Of a stretch of 13,295 bases of DNA, positions 5,964 to 13,218 are shown in pieces. A program made the translations under genes and the position numbers. Under the pieces are notes generated by a model that saw only the letters and a program-made list of their open reading frames with translations, was not told where the DNA came from and made no database searches. The stretch's first letter is position 1; each line of letters opens with the position of its first letter. The stretch is from Acidimicrobiales bacterium (GTDB lineage Bacteria > Actinomycetota > Acidimicrobiia > Acidimicrobiales > RAAP-2): assembly GCA_017883105.1 (NCBI GenBank), contig JADGOF010000025.1:1-13295 (forward strand), read 5' to 3'.

Positions 5964-8900
5964 TCAGACCCCATCCGTCTCGACGGGCCGCTCGATGTCG
6001 ACTCCCGCTGTCGCGTCTCTCCTTCGCCCAGCCAGCCTCCCCAGTACGATCTCCGCCATTGCGTCGGCTCCGAGGAACATCACGCCTGCCCATGTCAGTC
6101 CACTGGCCGCGCCGAATCCGGTGGGCCACCCGCCATTCGGGACAACAGGGTCGACGCCCTGGCGGATGGTGACATAGGCCCCGGCGGCAAAGACCAGCGC
6201 CGTGGCGATGAGGCCGAGCACCAGACGTGCCTTAGGGACACGCAGCACGATCCCTGTGGCGACTCCCACCATGACGCCGGTCAGCGGCGAAGCGATCAGG
6301 GCTGCGGCCACGCCGATCACCAGTCCCCACCCGATGGCCATCTCCAACGAGGCACTGCCCGCCTCGGACCGGAACCCGGTCACGAGCTCCGGTGCTGCGA
6401 GGGCGAGCGCTGCATCTGTTCCGGTCTCCGGATCACCCACTTCGGCACGCGAGGAACGGGTATAGGCCCGGACGGCGTTACGGCGCCGCCGCAGCGGCTT
6501 CACCGCCAGGACGAGGCAGGCGAGGATGGCCAGGAGGGAGACAATGAGCGCGATGTTGACCCGGCGCTGCGGCGTCCACCGGAGGGCAATAGCGAACTGA
6601 CCGTTGTGGACGACAGCGCCAAGGGTCGCGGGGTTGACCGTCCAACCATTGGCATAGCCGTCGATGAGCACGGGGGACCCGAGTGCATGGCCGCCGATGG
6701 TGGCCTGCCACCCGGCGTTGATGCTCTGCCCCAACACCAGTTGGAAGGGTGAGGCACTGCTGGCCACGCCCGACACGGTCAGCTGCATCGAGGTGGCCGT
6801 CTCCCGGTCGATGGTGACGGATGGCGCGCCGTTCGCCCGCGGCGCGGACAGTTGGCCGCCCGCCAGGACCGGGGCCACCCCACCCCCGGGTGACGAGGAG
6901 AGTGCCACCTGGTCAAGGTCGAGGCCGACCTGTTGGCCCGGGGACGAGAAAAGCGTGTGGTTCCCTGCACCGAGATCCACTCCCCCGGTATCTGGACCAC
7001 AAAGTGAAACCGTGAGCGGCTGGCGGGCCAGCGCCTCCGCCGAGGTTCCGGCAACGGAAACCCAGATCGGTGATCCGTCGACCGCGAGCAGATCGTTGCG
7101 GCACGACGACGGGATTGTGCTCGGGACCGGTGACGATGCCAGTCCGGGAATACCGAGCTCGGCGATCCCGATGGGCATGGCCGAGGGCGTTTGCGAGGCA
7201 AAGTCAGTGGTGGTCAGGATGTGTGCGCTGTCGACCGTGACGCGGATCGTCTGTCCGGTGAGTGCCGAAGGGAGGGTCACGGGGACGTTGACCACCGAGC
7301 CTGGCACGTGTTTGCTGGCGATAGTCGGTAAGGCGAGCTGCTCTGCTCTCCCGTCGGCCGAAACGGTGATCGTGGTGGGTATCGAATGGCGGCCATCGGC
7401 CACGATCTTCAGATCCATCGTGTCGAAGGTCACCGGCGAGGGCAGGACGTACTGGACCCACTGTCCGACCTGTTGGCCCGGCCCGAAGCCGGTTTCCCAC
7501 GCTGTTGCAGAGTCGCCGTCGATGGCCGCATCGGCCCCGGCCCCGATATCGCCGGTGAGGCGACTGCTCGAGGATGCACGAGGCCCCGAAGTCCCCTGAC
7601 CGGTCCGGCCCACGACCTTGTCGATGGTGGCATCCGAGGCCAAGGGTGACACCCGGGCCTGGCCCGTCAGCGCGAAGGTGCGCGCCGTCGGCAGCCAGAA
7701 CGTGCGGGCCAGTGCGGTCTCCGGGTCGCCATGGGGCGGATAGCCCGAGCCGCGTAGCCGGGTCATGAGCATCGTCAGGGAATCGGAAAGCGAACCGGTC
7801 CCGGCCGAACGGAGTAGATCCTGAGGCATCGAGACCGTTTCATCGGCGGCGACTCCCGGGATCCGCACCTCGGCGAAGCCGGCGGTGTTCTGGTAACCGG
7901 CACGAACGTGGTACTTCGTCCGCACAGAGGTGACGATGCCGATCCGGAGCCTGGAGAACGTGCGGCTTGAAAACCGGATGGTCTGCCCGGAACCCGTACG
8001 CGACGCCGGCCCGAGATCGGCCACCACGCGATTCGAGCCGTCGAAGGTCAGCACCACCCGAGTGATGACCTGCCTCGGCGCTGCGGCCAGGGCCTGCACG
8101 ATATTGACCGAGTCCACAGTACGTGCCCCGGCGAACTGCACCTGCCACCACTGGCCGTCGGGGCTCTGGGATGTCAGCCACGCCGTCCGGGGATTGCCGT
8201 CGAGGGCGGCGGCCGGGCGCTCGTCCACGAAGTACTGGACGGGCGAGCCGTAGCTCGAAGCCGTCACCGACGTGATTCCATGGAAGACGGTTGTGCTTTG
8301 TGCGTCGGCGGGAGCCTTGGGGAAGAGGTTGAGGGGAGCATCCGTGGGATCCGATCTATCTGGTCCCTCGGCCGTCGTCTCGGTGTAGCCCGCATTCTCC
8401 GTGATTCCGTTCCAGCGGTACCCCTGTTTCCGATTGCTGTCCGTCACCACAAGATTCGAACCAGGACCTAGCACCTTCTTCTTCAGCGTGGCGTCTGTGT
8501 CGAGTGTCCCCGAGTAGAAGATGGTGGGGTTGCCGGACAGCAGGCCGAACGATGACGCGGCAACCAGTCCGGCGGAGTTGCCCGCCACGACGAGGGGGGC
8601 CTTCAATGATTCGGCCCGGACGATCGGTCGAGGATGGTCCACGGTGTAGGACACCAGCGGTGCAGTCCACGGTTGGCCGTTCGGGAGAGCGAGAGACTGC
8701 TCGTCCAAGTGGGCCACCGATGACACATTGGGCCGTGGTGTCCCGAAGGACACCGGATCGCTCAGTCCGGCCGGCGTCGGGTGAAAGACCTTTGCGACCT
8801 GACGTGGGTTGGGTGCGTTGTAGCGTTCGAACGCCTGGTCGTACTGGACGAGGATGTCACCGGCACTCATCAGCGAAGCCATGGGGGCGATTGTGACGGG

Positions 8901-10505
8901 GTCGAGGGTGCCTTCTTGCAACGGGGTGTCGACGGCCTCGAGCAGGTCGGCGGTGGGGAGCGAGCCCATGGTCTGCTGTTCATGGGTCACGAAGGGGCGG
9001 GTGAGCAAACCCGGATACACCGTGTCGATGGTGTCACCCCAACGGTAGGCGGCGAAGTTGTTCCCGGGCAGACCGTAGACACGAGTGCCCGGATGGGTTG
9101 CGTTCAGATGATCCGCAGCCTTCTGGACATAGGCCGGCACTCTGGCCGGTTGCGTCAGGCCGTCGACCACACCCCCACTCGTCCATAGGGGGGCCGACAC
9201 TCCGGCGATCGCGGCCAAGGCGAAGCCACCGACCACGAGGCCAGTCCTGCTCGCCCGACGGAACACTGCAGTGACTCCGGCGCCGAGGAGCACGGCCATG
9301 CCCAACAGGACCAAAGGCGACACCCTGTCGGTGGACCGAAGGGCGAGACCTGCAGTTGTATCGGCCATGAAGGCCTTGATCAGTCCACTGACACCGGTCG
9401 GGCGGTAGTAGGGGTAGGGACCAACCGCCAACACCATGCCGACGACAACCAGCAACACGAAGTATGCCCGTTGCCTCCATTTGACCAATGCCGCCGCCAA
9501 AAAAGCCATGACGGGGACACCGAAGCTCAATCCCACAAGCCAGAGGTTCTGGGTGTAGGCCACCGCCGCCTGCGTCCAGTTGCCCGTCTGGTCGGAGGCA
9601 CCATAGAAGAACCAGTACCCGAGGCCTCGGATCACCTCGAAGGGCGACGACGACGAACTGGTGGACGGAAGGGTCTCCGTGTACTTCAAGATATTGACGC
9701 CATAGGCGGCCTCGACCTGCAGGCCGATGGCCCACCACAGCGAGACCAGCGCGCTGAGCAGCCCGACCTTCCACGCAACACCCCAGGCCTTCCTCCATGT
9801 CGCCTGGCGCTCGACAACGACCGCGTAGACGAGCCACAGGGCCGGCCCGATGCCGACATAGAGAATTGAACTGGCGTTGATCCCGCTCACCAGGGCGACG
9901 ACCAGGGCGAAAAGCGCCGGGTACCTCCATCCTCCGCGTCGAAGGGAGAGAATGACGAAGGCGAGCAACCATGGCAGTCCGGCCCATGGCATCAAAATGA
10001 CCGAGATGCGCCCTGCATACTGCAGGGCATAGGGCGTGAACATGAAGCCGACCGAGGCCACATAGCAGCCGGGTCCGGTCAGGTTGATCGTGCGACACAG
10101 GTAGATCATTCCGGCACCGGCGGCAAAGAGCAGGCCCCCCAACCACAGGCGCTGGGCGATCCACAACGGAACGTGGAGCTCGGCCATCAGCCAGTAGAAC
10201 GGGCCCATGGGGAGGAGGTACCCGATGTTCTCGTGGGTGACGGTACCCAACGCGACATTCGGATCCCACAAGGAGACGGCTTGGCGCACATAGCGTCCCG
10301 GATCCAGATAGAGATACGTCTTGGTGTCGTCAGTGACCACGCCGGGCTGGCCGAGCAGCATGGGGACGATGGCCAGCACCCCGACAACCAGGTAGTCGAT
10401 CGCCGACCGGAACCGACCCGGCGATCGCAGACGTCGCCCGACTTCACCCTCCCTCACCGGGTCGGATGCAGTGGGCCCGTGAGGGGAAAGGGGCACTTCG
10501 AGCAC
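5964..10505 (-). CDS. aftD: AftD-type alpha-(1->3)-arabinofuranosyltransferase (DUF3367) with discoidin-like modules
   Basis: A giant product of about 1513 residues, close to mycobacterial AftD (about 1400). Residues about 37-440 hold around ten membrane helices. After the first helix come GVVTDDTKTYLYLDPGRY and YLLPMGPFYWLMAE; the acidic pair (58-60) is the usual GT-C catalytic loop and the whole block matches AftD/DUF3367. A long extracytoplasmic part follows, with two F5/8 type C (discoidin-like) beta modules at about 744-861 and 974-1099 (ALDGNPRTAWLT and AIDGDSATAWETG are their signatures). One helix is near 1318-1337 and three more lie at the C-terminus. AftD adds arabinofuranose from decaprenyl-phosphoarabinose to arabinan outside the membrane. 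The start is uncertain: TTG at 10538, GTG at 10505 or GTG at 10496, none with a Shine-Dalgarno. GTG 10505 was chosen because a TACACT box lies ten bases upstream. Substrate identity in this organism is inferred. Confidence 0.87.
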   Translation of the reverse strand: MLEVPLSPHGPTASDPVREGEVGRRLRSPGRFRSAIDYLVVGVLAIVPMLLGQPGVVTDDTKTYLYLDPGRYVRQAVSLWDPNVALGTVTHENIGYLLPMGPFYWLMAELHVPLWIAQRLWLGGLLFAAGAGMIYLCRTINLTGPGCYVASVGFMFTPYALQYAGRISVILMPWAGLPWLLAFVILSLRRGGWRYPALFALVVALVSGINASSILYVGIGPALWLVYAVVVERQATWRKAWGVAWKVGLLSALVSLWWAIGLQVEAAYGVNILKYTETLPSTSSSSSPFEVIRGLGYWFFYGASDQTGNWTQAAVAYTQNLWLVGLSFGVPVMAFLAAALVKWRQRAYFVLLVVVGMVLAVGPYPYYRPTGVSGLIKAFMADTTAGLALRSTDRVSPLVLLGMAVLLGAGVTAVFRRASRTGLVVGGFALAAIAGVSAPLWTSGGVVDGLTQPARVPAYVQKAADHLNATHPGTRVYGLPGNNFAAYRWGDTIDTVYPGLLTRPFVTHEQQTMGSLPTADLLEAVDTPLQEGTLDPVTIAPMASLMSAGDILVQYDQAFERYNAPNPRQVAKVFHPTPAGLSDPVSFGTPRPNVSSVAHLDEQSLALPNGQPWTAPLVSYTVDHPRPIVRAESLKAPLVVAGNSAGLVAASSFGLLSGNPTIFYSGTLDTDATLKKKVLGPGSNLVVTDSNRKQGYRWNGITENAGYTETTAEGPDRSDPTDAPLNLFPKAPADAQSTTVFHGITSVTASSYGSPVQYFVDERPAAALDGNPRTAWLTSQSPDGQWWQVQFAGARTVDSVNIVQALAAAPRQVITRVVLTFDGSNRVVADLGPASRTGSGQTIRFSSRTFSRLRIGIVTSVRTKYHVRAGYQNTAGFAEVRIPGVAADETVSMPQDLLRSAGTGSLSDSLTMLMTRLRGSGYPPHGDPETALARTFWLPTARTFALTGQARVSPLASDATIDKVVGRTGQGTSGPRASSSSRLTGDIGAGADAAIDGDSATAWETGFGPGQQVGQWVQYVLPSPVTFDTMDLKIVADGRHSIPTTITVSADGRAEQLALPTIASKHVPGSVVNVPVTLPSALTGQTIRVTVDSAHILTTTDFASQTPSAMPIGIAELGIPGLASSPVPSTIPSSCRNDLLAVDGSPIWVSVAGTSAEALARQPLTVSLCGPDTGGVDLGAGNHTLFSSPGQQVGLDLDQVALSSSPGGGVAPVLAGGQLSAPRANGAPSVTIDRETATSMQLTVSGVASSASPFQLVLGQSINAGWQATIGGHALGSPVLIDGYANGWTVNPATLGAVVHNGQFAIALRWTPQRRVNIALIVSLLAILACLVLAVKPLRRRRNAVRAYTRSSRAEVGDPETGTDAALALAAPELVTGFRSEAGSASLEMAIGWGLVIGVAAALIASPLTGVMVGVATGIVLRVPKARLVLGLIATALVFAAGAYVTIRQGVDPVVPNGGWPTGFGAASGLTWAGVMFLGADAMAEIVLGRLAGRRRDATAGVDIERPVETDGV

Positions 10506-10515
10506 GAGAGTGGAC

Positions 10516-10521
10516 AGTGTA
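10516..10521 (-). promoter_or_regulatory. Candidate -10 box TACACT for the arabinofuranosyltransferase gene
   Basis: On the minus strand TACACT fits TANNNT and lies ten bases before the GTG at 10505. If used, the upstream TTG at 10538 could not be the start, and the mRNA would be nearly leaderless. No clear -35 element is seen. Confidence 0.28.
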
Positions 10522-10612
10522 GACAAGCCGATGGCCAAGCGACACCGACCGTCGGCAGGGACCGAATGCCCCGATCCTCCTCACCAGGCACAGGTCGTTC
10601 CCGCCTCCTCAG

Positions 10613-10639
10613 CCGGTGGGCACCGGTGTTCCCCACCGG
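10613..10639. repeat. Nested inverted repeats in the divergent aftD-like/GT4 region
   Basis: CCGGTGGG (10613-10620) and CCCACCGG (10632-10639) form a perfect 8-bp inverted repeat around an 11-base loop that begins with the palindrome CACCGGTG (10621-10628). CCGGTG can also pair with the inner CACCGG. The element lies in the spacer of about 295 bp between two divergent cell-envelope glycosyltransferase genes, so a shared operator is possible. There is no T-tract on either side, so it does not look like an intrinsic terminator. The rest of the spacer (10506-10800) shows no further gene. Confidence 0.35.
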
Positions 10640-10786
10640 GCGCCCTCCACGGGGAAGGCTGCCAGCGGCCCTCATGGCACGGAATGCCCAAAATTGAGGA
10701 ATCCCGTCCCGGGTCTGGCTTCAGCCGATGGTCGAGCGGTAGGCTGCAGTGCCTTGAACGTGAGCGAGCGGCCCACGGCGAGTGTT

Positions 10787-10794
10787 GGGGGGGA
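10787..10794 (+). promoter_or_regulatory. Ribosome binding site deciding the GT4 start
   Basis: A purine run of seven G and one A lies six bases before the ATG at 10801. The frame is open further upstream to 10510, but that part has no family similarity, so this site sets the preferred start. Confidence 0.45.
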
Positions 10795-10800
10795 CCATCG

Positions 10801-12096
10801 ATGGAGGACGCTGTCGACGAGGGCGGCTTGACGCGGCAGGACTTTCCCACGGGTGCAAGCGACGCCGGTGGACACCGCATGGAGACCCTCTCCCCGGGTG
10901 ATCGAGGGTTGGGCCCGTCAGCGTTCGACACTCCAGCGCTCCGACCATATGCCGATCTCTCCATCGCGGAGATCGCGAAAACCGCCGGGCTGCGGTCCAT
11001 CGACGTCGTCGCCTGGCGCGATTTCGATGATCCCGAAGCCGGCGGCTCGGAGCTCCACGCCCACCGGATCCTCGCCGCCTGGTCGCACGCCGGACTGACG
11101 GTCAACATGACCACGTCGACGGTGGCGGAGGCACCACCCTTCATGCGGAGGGAGGGGTACATGATCACCCGCCGTGTGGGGCGCTACTCGATCTTTCCCC
11201 GCACGATGATCTCGGGGGTGCTCGGCCATCTGGGCCGAGGCGACGGCCTGGTCGAGATCTGGAACGGCATGCCGTTTCTCTCGCCGCTATGGGCCCGATG
11301 CCCACGGATCGTGTTCCTCCACCACGTGCACGCTGAAATGTGGAAGATGGTCCTGCCCAAGGGAATGGCCGAGGCCGGCAACGCCATGGAACGATGGATC
11401 GCCCCACCGGTCTACCGCCGCAGCCAGATCATCACGCTGTCCTCGTCGTCGAAGCGGGAGATCGTGGAACAGCTCCGACTGCCGGCGAAGAACATCAATG
11501 TGGTGCCACCCGGCGTCGAGCCCCACTTCTCCCCCGGCACCAGGCGGTCCGAAGTTCCTCTGGTGGTGGCCGTAGGACGTCTGGTGCCGGTCAAGCGGTT
11601 CGAGCTGCTGATCGAGGCCCTGGTGAAGTTGAAGCCGGGCCATCCCGAACTCCAGGCCGTCATCGCCGGCGAAGGGTACGAACGGCCCATGCTGGAGGAG
11701 CTGATCCGCAAGGAAGGCGCCGAGGACTGGATCTCCCTGCCCGGGTACGTGGATCAGGACGAGCTCGTCGATCTCTACCGCAGGGCGTGGGTCGTGGCCT
11801 CGAGCTCCCTACGGGAGGGTTGGGGCATGACGGTTACCGAAGCCGGTGCATGCGGCACCCCTTCTGTCGTGACCCGCATCAGTGGGCACGAGGACGCCGT
11901 GGTCGACGGCACCACGGGGTTCCTCGTTGACACCACCGACGGCATGGTCGAGACCCTCGACTCGGTCCTCACCGACGAGATCCTGAGAAAGCGGCTCGGG
12001 AGCGCCGCCTTTGAACACGCGTCCCGATTCAGCTGGGACTCCACGGCAAGGCAGGCGCTGGCGGTCTTGGCATGCGAGGCGACCAGGCGACGATGA
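10801..12096 (+). CDS. GT4-family glycosyltransferase
   Basis: The preferred product has 431 residues and the GT-B layout. The N-terminal domain opens with VVAWRDFDDPEAGGSELHAH, where GGSE (81-84) is the acceptor-side glycine loop. The C-terminal domain has VVAVGRLVPVKRFELLIEAL (Arg260 and Lys265 hold the donor phosphates) and the E-x7-E motif EGWGMTVTE (Glu339, Glu347), followed by GTTGFLV. These are the standard GT4 donor-site features of a retaining enzyme that uses a nucleotide sugar in the cytoplasm, often at the membrane. Acceptor and donor are not determined. The region before FDTPALRPYADLS is poorly conserved, so ATG 10879 is an alternative start. It is transcribed away from the AftD-like gene, which suggests both serve one envelope glycan. 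Confidence 0.88.
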   Translation: MEDAVDEGGLTRQDFPTGASDAGGHRMETLSPGDRGLGPSAFDTPALRPYADLSIAEIAKTAGLRSIDVVAWRDFDDPEAGGSELHAHRILAAWSHAGLTVNMTTSTVAEAPPFMRREGYMITRRVGRYSIFPRTMISGVLGHLGRGDGLVEIWNGMPFLSPLWARCPRIVFLHHVHAEMWKMVLPKGMAEAGNAMERWIAPPVYRRSQIITLSSSSKREIVEQLRLPAKNINVVPPGVEPHFSPGTRRSEVPLVVAVGRLVPVKRFELLIEALVKLKPGHPELQAVIAGEGYERPMLEELIRKEGAEDWISLPGYVDQDELVDLYRRAWVVASSSLREGWGMTVTEAGACGTPSVVTRISGHEDAVVDGTTGFLVDTTDGMVETLDSVLTDEILRKRLGSAAFEHASRFSWDSTARQALAVLACEATRRR

Positions 12097-12191
12097 GTAC
12101 TGCGCACGGAAGTCCGAGCAAGTGCGGCTTCCGGATAGTGACGATCTTTCCGTACCTTTGCACGATTCCGGCAACCCGGCCCCATGTTGAG

Positions 12192-12197
12192 TACAGT
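12192..12197 (+). promoter_or_regulatory. Candidate -10 box TACAGT for the small membrane protein gene
   Basis: TACAGT fits TANNNT and ends eight bases before the ATG at 12206, which has no Shine-Dalgarno. The spacing would place the transcription start at or next to the ATG, giving a leaderless mRNA. The preceding 95 bases after the GT4 stop hold no other recognisable element and no clear -35 box. Confidence 0.35.
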
Positions 12198-12205
12198 GCA
12201 CTCCC

Positions 12206-12535
12206 ATGAAATGGATCGGCGTAATCATCCTGGCGGTCATCGGAGTACTGGCGGCGATCGTTGCCTTCGAGTACCTGACACTGCCCATCCACAGCGTCCC
12301 GCACTTTCTGGGCGGCAAGCACGTGCGAGGTCACTACAACAGGCGAGGCCAAGCACTGGCCGTGATCGCCTTGGCGGCGCTCGGGACTTCGGCCTACCTG
12401 GCGGTGCGCATCCGGCGGGCCGATGCCTCGGGAACCGCGACCCCGGTGCAGGCAAGTTCGTCTACGCAGGCCGGATCAGCGGACACGCTGGTGTCGGACA
12501 CGGAGTCGGCGCCCGCTGCACCAGAGGACAAGTAG
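12206..12535 (+). CDS. Small two-helix membrane protein, function unknown
   Basis: The 109-residue product is not one I recognise. Residues 4-22 and 49-68 are strongly hydrophobic and would each span the membrane. The loop between them (23-48) is rich in Lys, Arg and His, and the tail after residue 72 is Ser/Ala/Thr-rich, acidic towards its end, and probably disordered. N-terminal hydrophobicity without a signal-peptidase site suggests a membrane anchor instead of a secreted protein. It follows the GT4 gene by 109 bases and probably has its own promoter. Coding nature is supported by the two-helix layout and by high third-position GC. A role in the same envelope pathway is only a guess from position. 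Confidence 0.68.
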   Translation: MKWIGVIILAVIGVLAAIVAFEYLTLPIHSVPHFLGGKHVRGHYNRRGQALAVIALAALGTSAYLAVRIRRADASGTATPVQASSSTQAGSADTLVSDTESAPAAPEDK

Positions 12536-12548
12536 AGCGACCTCCGAA

Positions 12549-12561
12549 CCGCGTGACGCGG
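12549..12561 (+). terminator. Short GC hairpin after the small membrane protein gene
   Basis: CCGCG and CGCGG form a perfect 5-bp stem around TGA, 14 bases after the stop codon. There is no T-tract, so termination is plausible by position only. Confidence 0.2.
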
Positions 12562-12666
12562 CCCGGACGGCTGAGTCATGGGTGGCGCGATCGGGTGCCG
12601 GATTTGGCCTTCACTGGTAGCCCTGCGCGATGGTTTTCGCAATCGACGGAGTCCGAGTTGACCCCC

Positions 12667-12696
12667 GTCGATGGTTCCGGGGTCGACGGTTCGGGG
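12667..12696. repeat. Tandem 15-bp imperfect duplication plus hairpin
   Basis: Two adjacent 15-mers, GTCGATGGTTCCGGG (12667-12681) and GTCGACGGTTCGGGG (12682-12696), differ at two positions. The second overlaps a stem of GTTCGG (12689-12694) and CCGAAC (12700-12705) with a 5-base loop. They could be a slippage duplication, a protein-binding array, or debris at a mobile-element junction. Confidence 0.4.
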
Positions 12697-12847
12697 TGAC
12701 CGAACGAATGAGTGTGCCGGGTACGACCTCGGCATCCAATCGCCGATCGAACTCAGGGGTGACTACGACGTGGTCAGAGAGGCGAAAGCGTTCATGCACC
12801 TCGCCAACGAGTATCCCGGAACTTCGCGCACCGGGCACCTGCGAGCA

Positions 12848-12988
12848 CAAGGCCACCGACATCGCCTTGGCCGCTTTACTGCGATCCGCCGGCTCGGACA
12901 ACAACGCGGTACCCGCGTGCGACACCAGATCCTTCCCGTCAACGGTCACCCCCATCCGGCGGGTGGCGTGACTACTGTGTGCCTGCAA
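12848..12988 (-). pseudogene. Remnant of an IS1380-family transposase (N-terminal part only)
   Basis: Minus-strand translation from a TTG at 12988 gives an N-terminus with MGVTVDGKDLVSHAGTALL followed by a degraded SEPADRSKAAKAMSVAL. This closely resembles the first 45 or so residues of IS1380-type transposases, which read like V-T-x-D-G-x-x-L-V-S-H-A-G-T-A-L-L-x-E-L-A-D-R. The TTG is preceded by GAGGAGGG (13000-12993) four bases away, as expected of the original gene start. After about 12848 the similarity stops: the DDE domain is missing, although the frame stays open to 12611 by chance or through unrelated sequence. The element is therefore dead and its other end is not visible. The family call is from remembered motif resemblance and should be tested by search. 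Confidence 0.6.
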
Positions 12989-13048
12989 GGAGCCCTCCTC
13001 TTCTGCATGGAGTATTCGCCGAGTGAAGCACATTCTCGAGGTTGGGGA

Positions 13049-13060
13049 GGGCTTTTGCCC
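13049..13060. repeat. GGGCTTTTGCCC palindrome near the transposase remnant
   Basis: A perfect 4-bp stem with a TTTT loop lies about 60 bases upstream of the remnant transposase start, where the terminal end of the original insertion sequence would be expected. It may be part of the old terminal repeat; no partner end is seen. Confidence 0.25.
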
Positions 13061-13130
13061 GGACGCGAAACCTACCGAGTCAGGGTCGGGACGAATTATC
13101 GAGGCTAAGGACTCGGCTCGATCCACCTGA

Positions 13131-13156
13131 CAGCGCAGTAACCACTGCGACGCTGA
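13131..13156. repeat. Inverted repeat upstream of the right-edge gene
   Basis: CGCAGT (13134-13139) and ACTGCG (13144-13149) form a perfect 6-bp stem with an AACC loop. With a 3-base bulge the outer CAG (13131-13133) and CTG (13153-13155) extend the stem to 9 bp. It lies about 70 bases before the ATG at 13219, a suitable place for an operator or leader hairpin. There is no T-tract. Confidence 0.35.
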
Positions 13157-13208
13157 GGCAGATCTCTGAGACCGATGAGTCTCGATCGCCGACCATGCGG
13201 TCACCGAC

Positions 13209-13213
13209 AGGAG
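13209..13213 (+). promoter_or_regulatory. Ribosome binding site for the right-edge gene
   Basis: AGGAG lies five bases before the ATG at 13219. It is among the cleanest Shine-Dalgarno sites in the window and is the main evidence that a gene begins here. Confidence 0.55.
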
Positions 13214-13218
13214 TGGCA

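Larger units (their letters stand above)
12536..13218. other. Gene-poor stretch with transposase remnant and repeats
   Basis: No intact gene is seen in these 683 bases. They contain a small hairpin (CCGCG-TGA-CGCGG, 12549-12561) just after the membrane-protein stop, a 15-bp tandem duplication (12667-12696), a decayed IS1380-type transposase start (12848-12988, minus), a GGGCTTTTGCCC palindrome (13049-13060) and a 6-bp inverted repeat near 13140. Longer open frames on both strands lack family similarity beyond the transposase piece. Confidence 0.6.

Noticed and set aside
5224..6177. Long plus-strand open frame across the nucleotidyltransferase gene into the arabinofuranosyltransferase gene.
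   Set aside because: It is Gly/Arg-rich with no domain similarity and lies over two well-supported genes in other frames; it is a GC-driven shadow.
5955..6752. 265-codon plus-strand frame antisense to the C-terminal part of the arabinofuranosyltransferase.
   Set aside because: No ribosome site or family similarity; the composition is that of an antisense shadow.
9034..10269. 411-codon minus-strand frame inside the arabinofuranosyltransferase gene.
   Set aside because: It is a +1/-1 shadow of the membrane domain; its translation is Arg/Pro/Gly-rich with none of the helices seen in the main frame.
10510..10800. N-terminal extension of the GT4 protein to a GTG at 10510.
   Set aside because: The extra 97 residues are Pro/Ser/Gly-rich without GT4 similarity, overlap the divergent promoter region, and the ATG at 10801 has a ribosome site.
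12682..12705. GGTTCGGGG resembling the T-arm of a tRNA.
   Set aside because: The conserved A of the T-loop is missing and no acceptor stem, D-arm or anticodon arm can be built around it.
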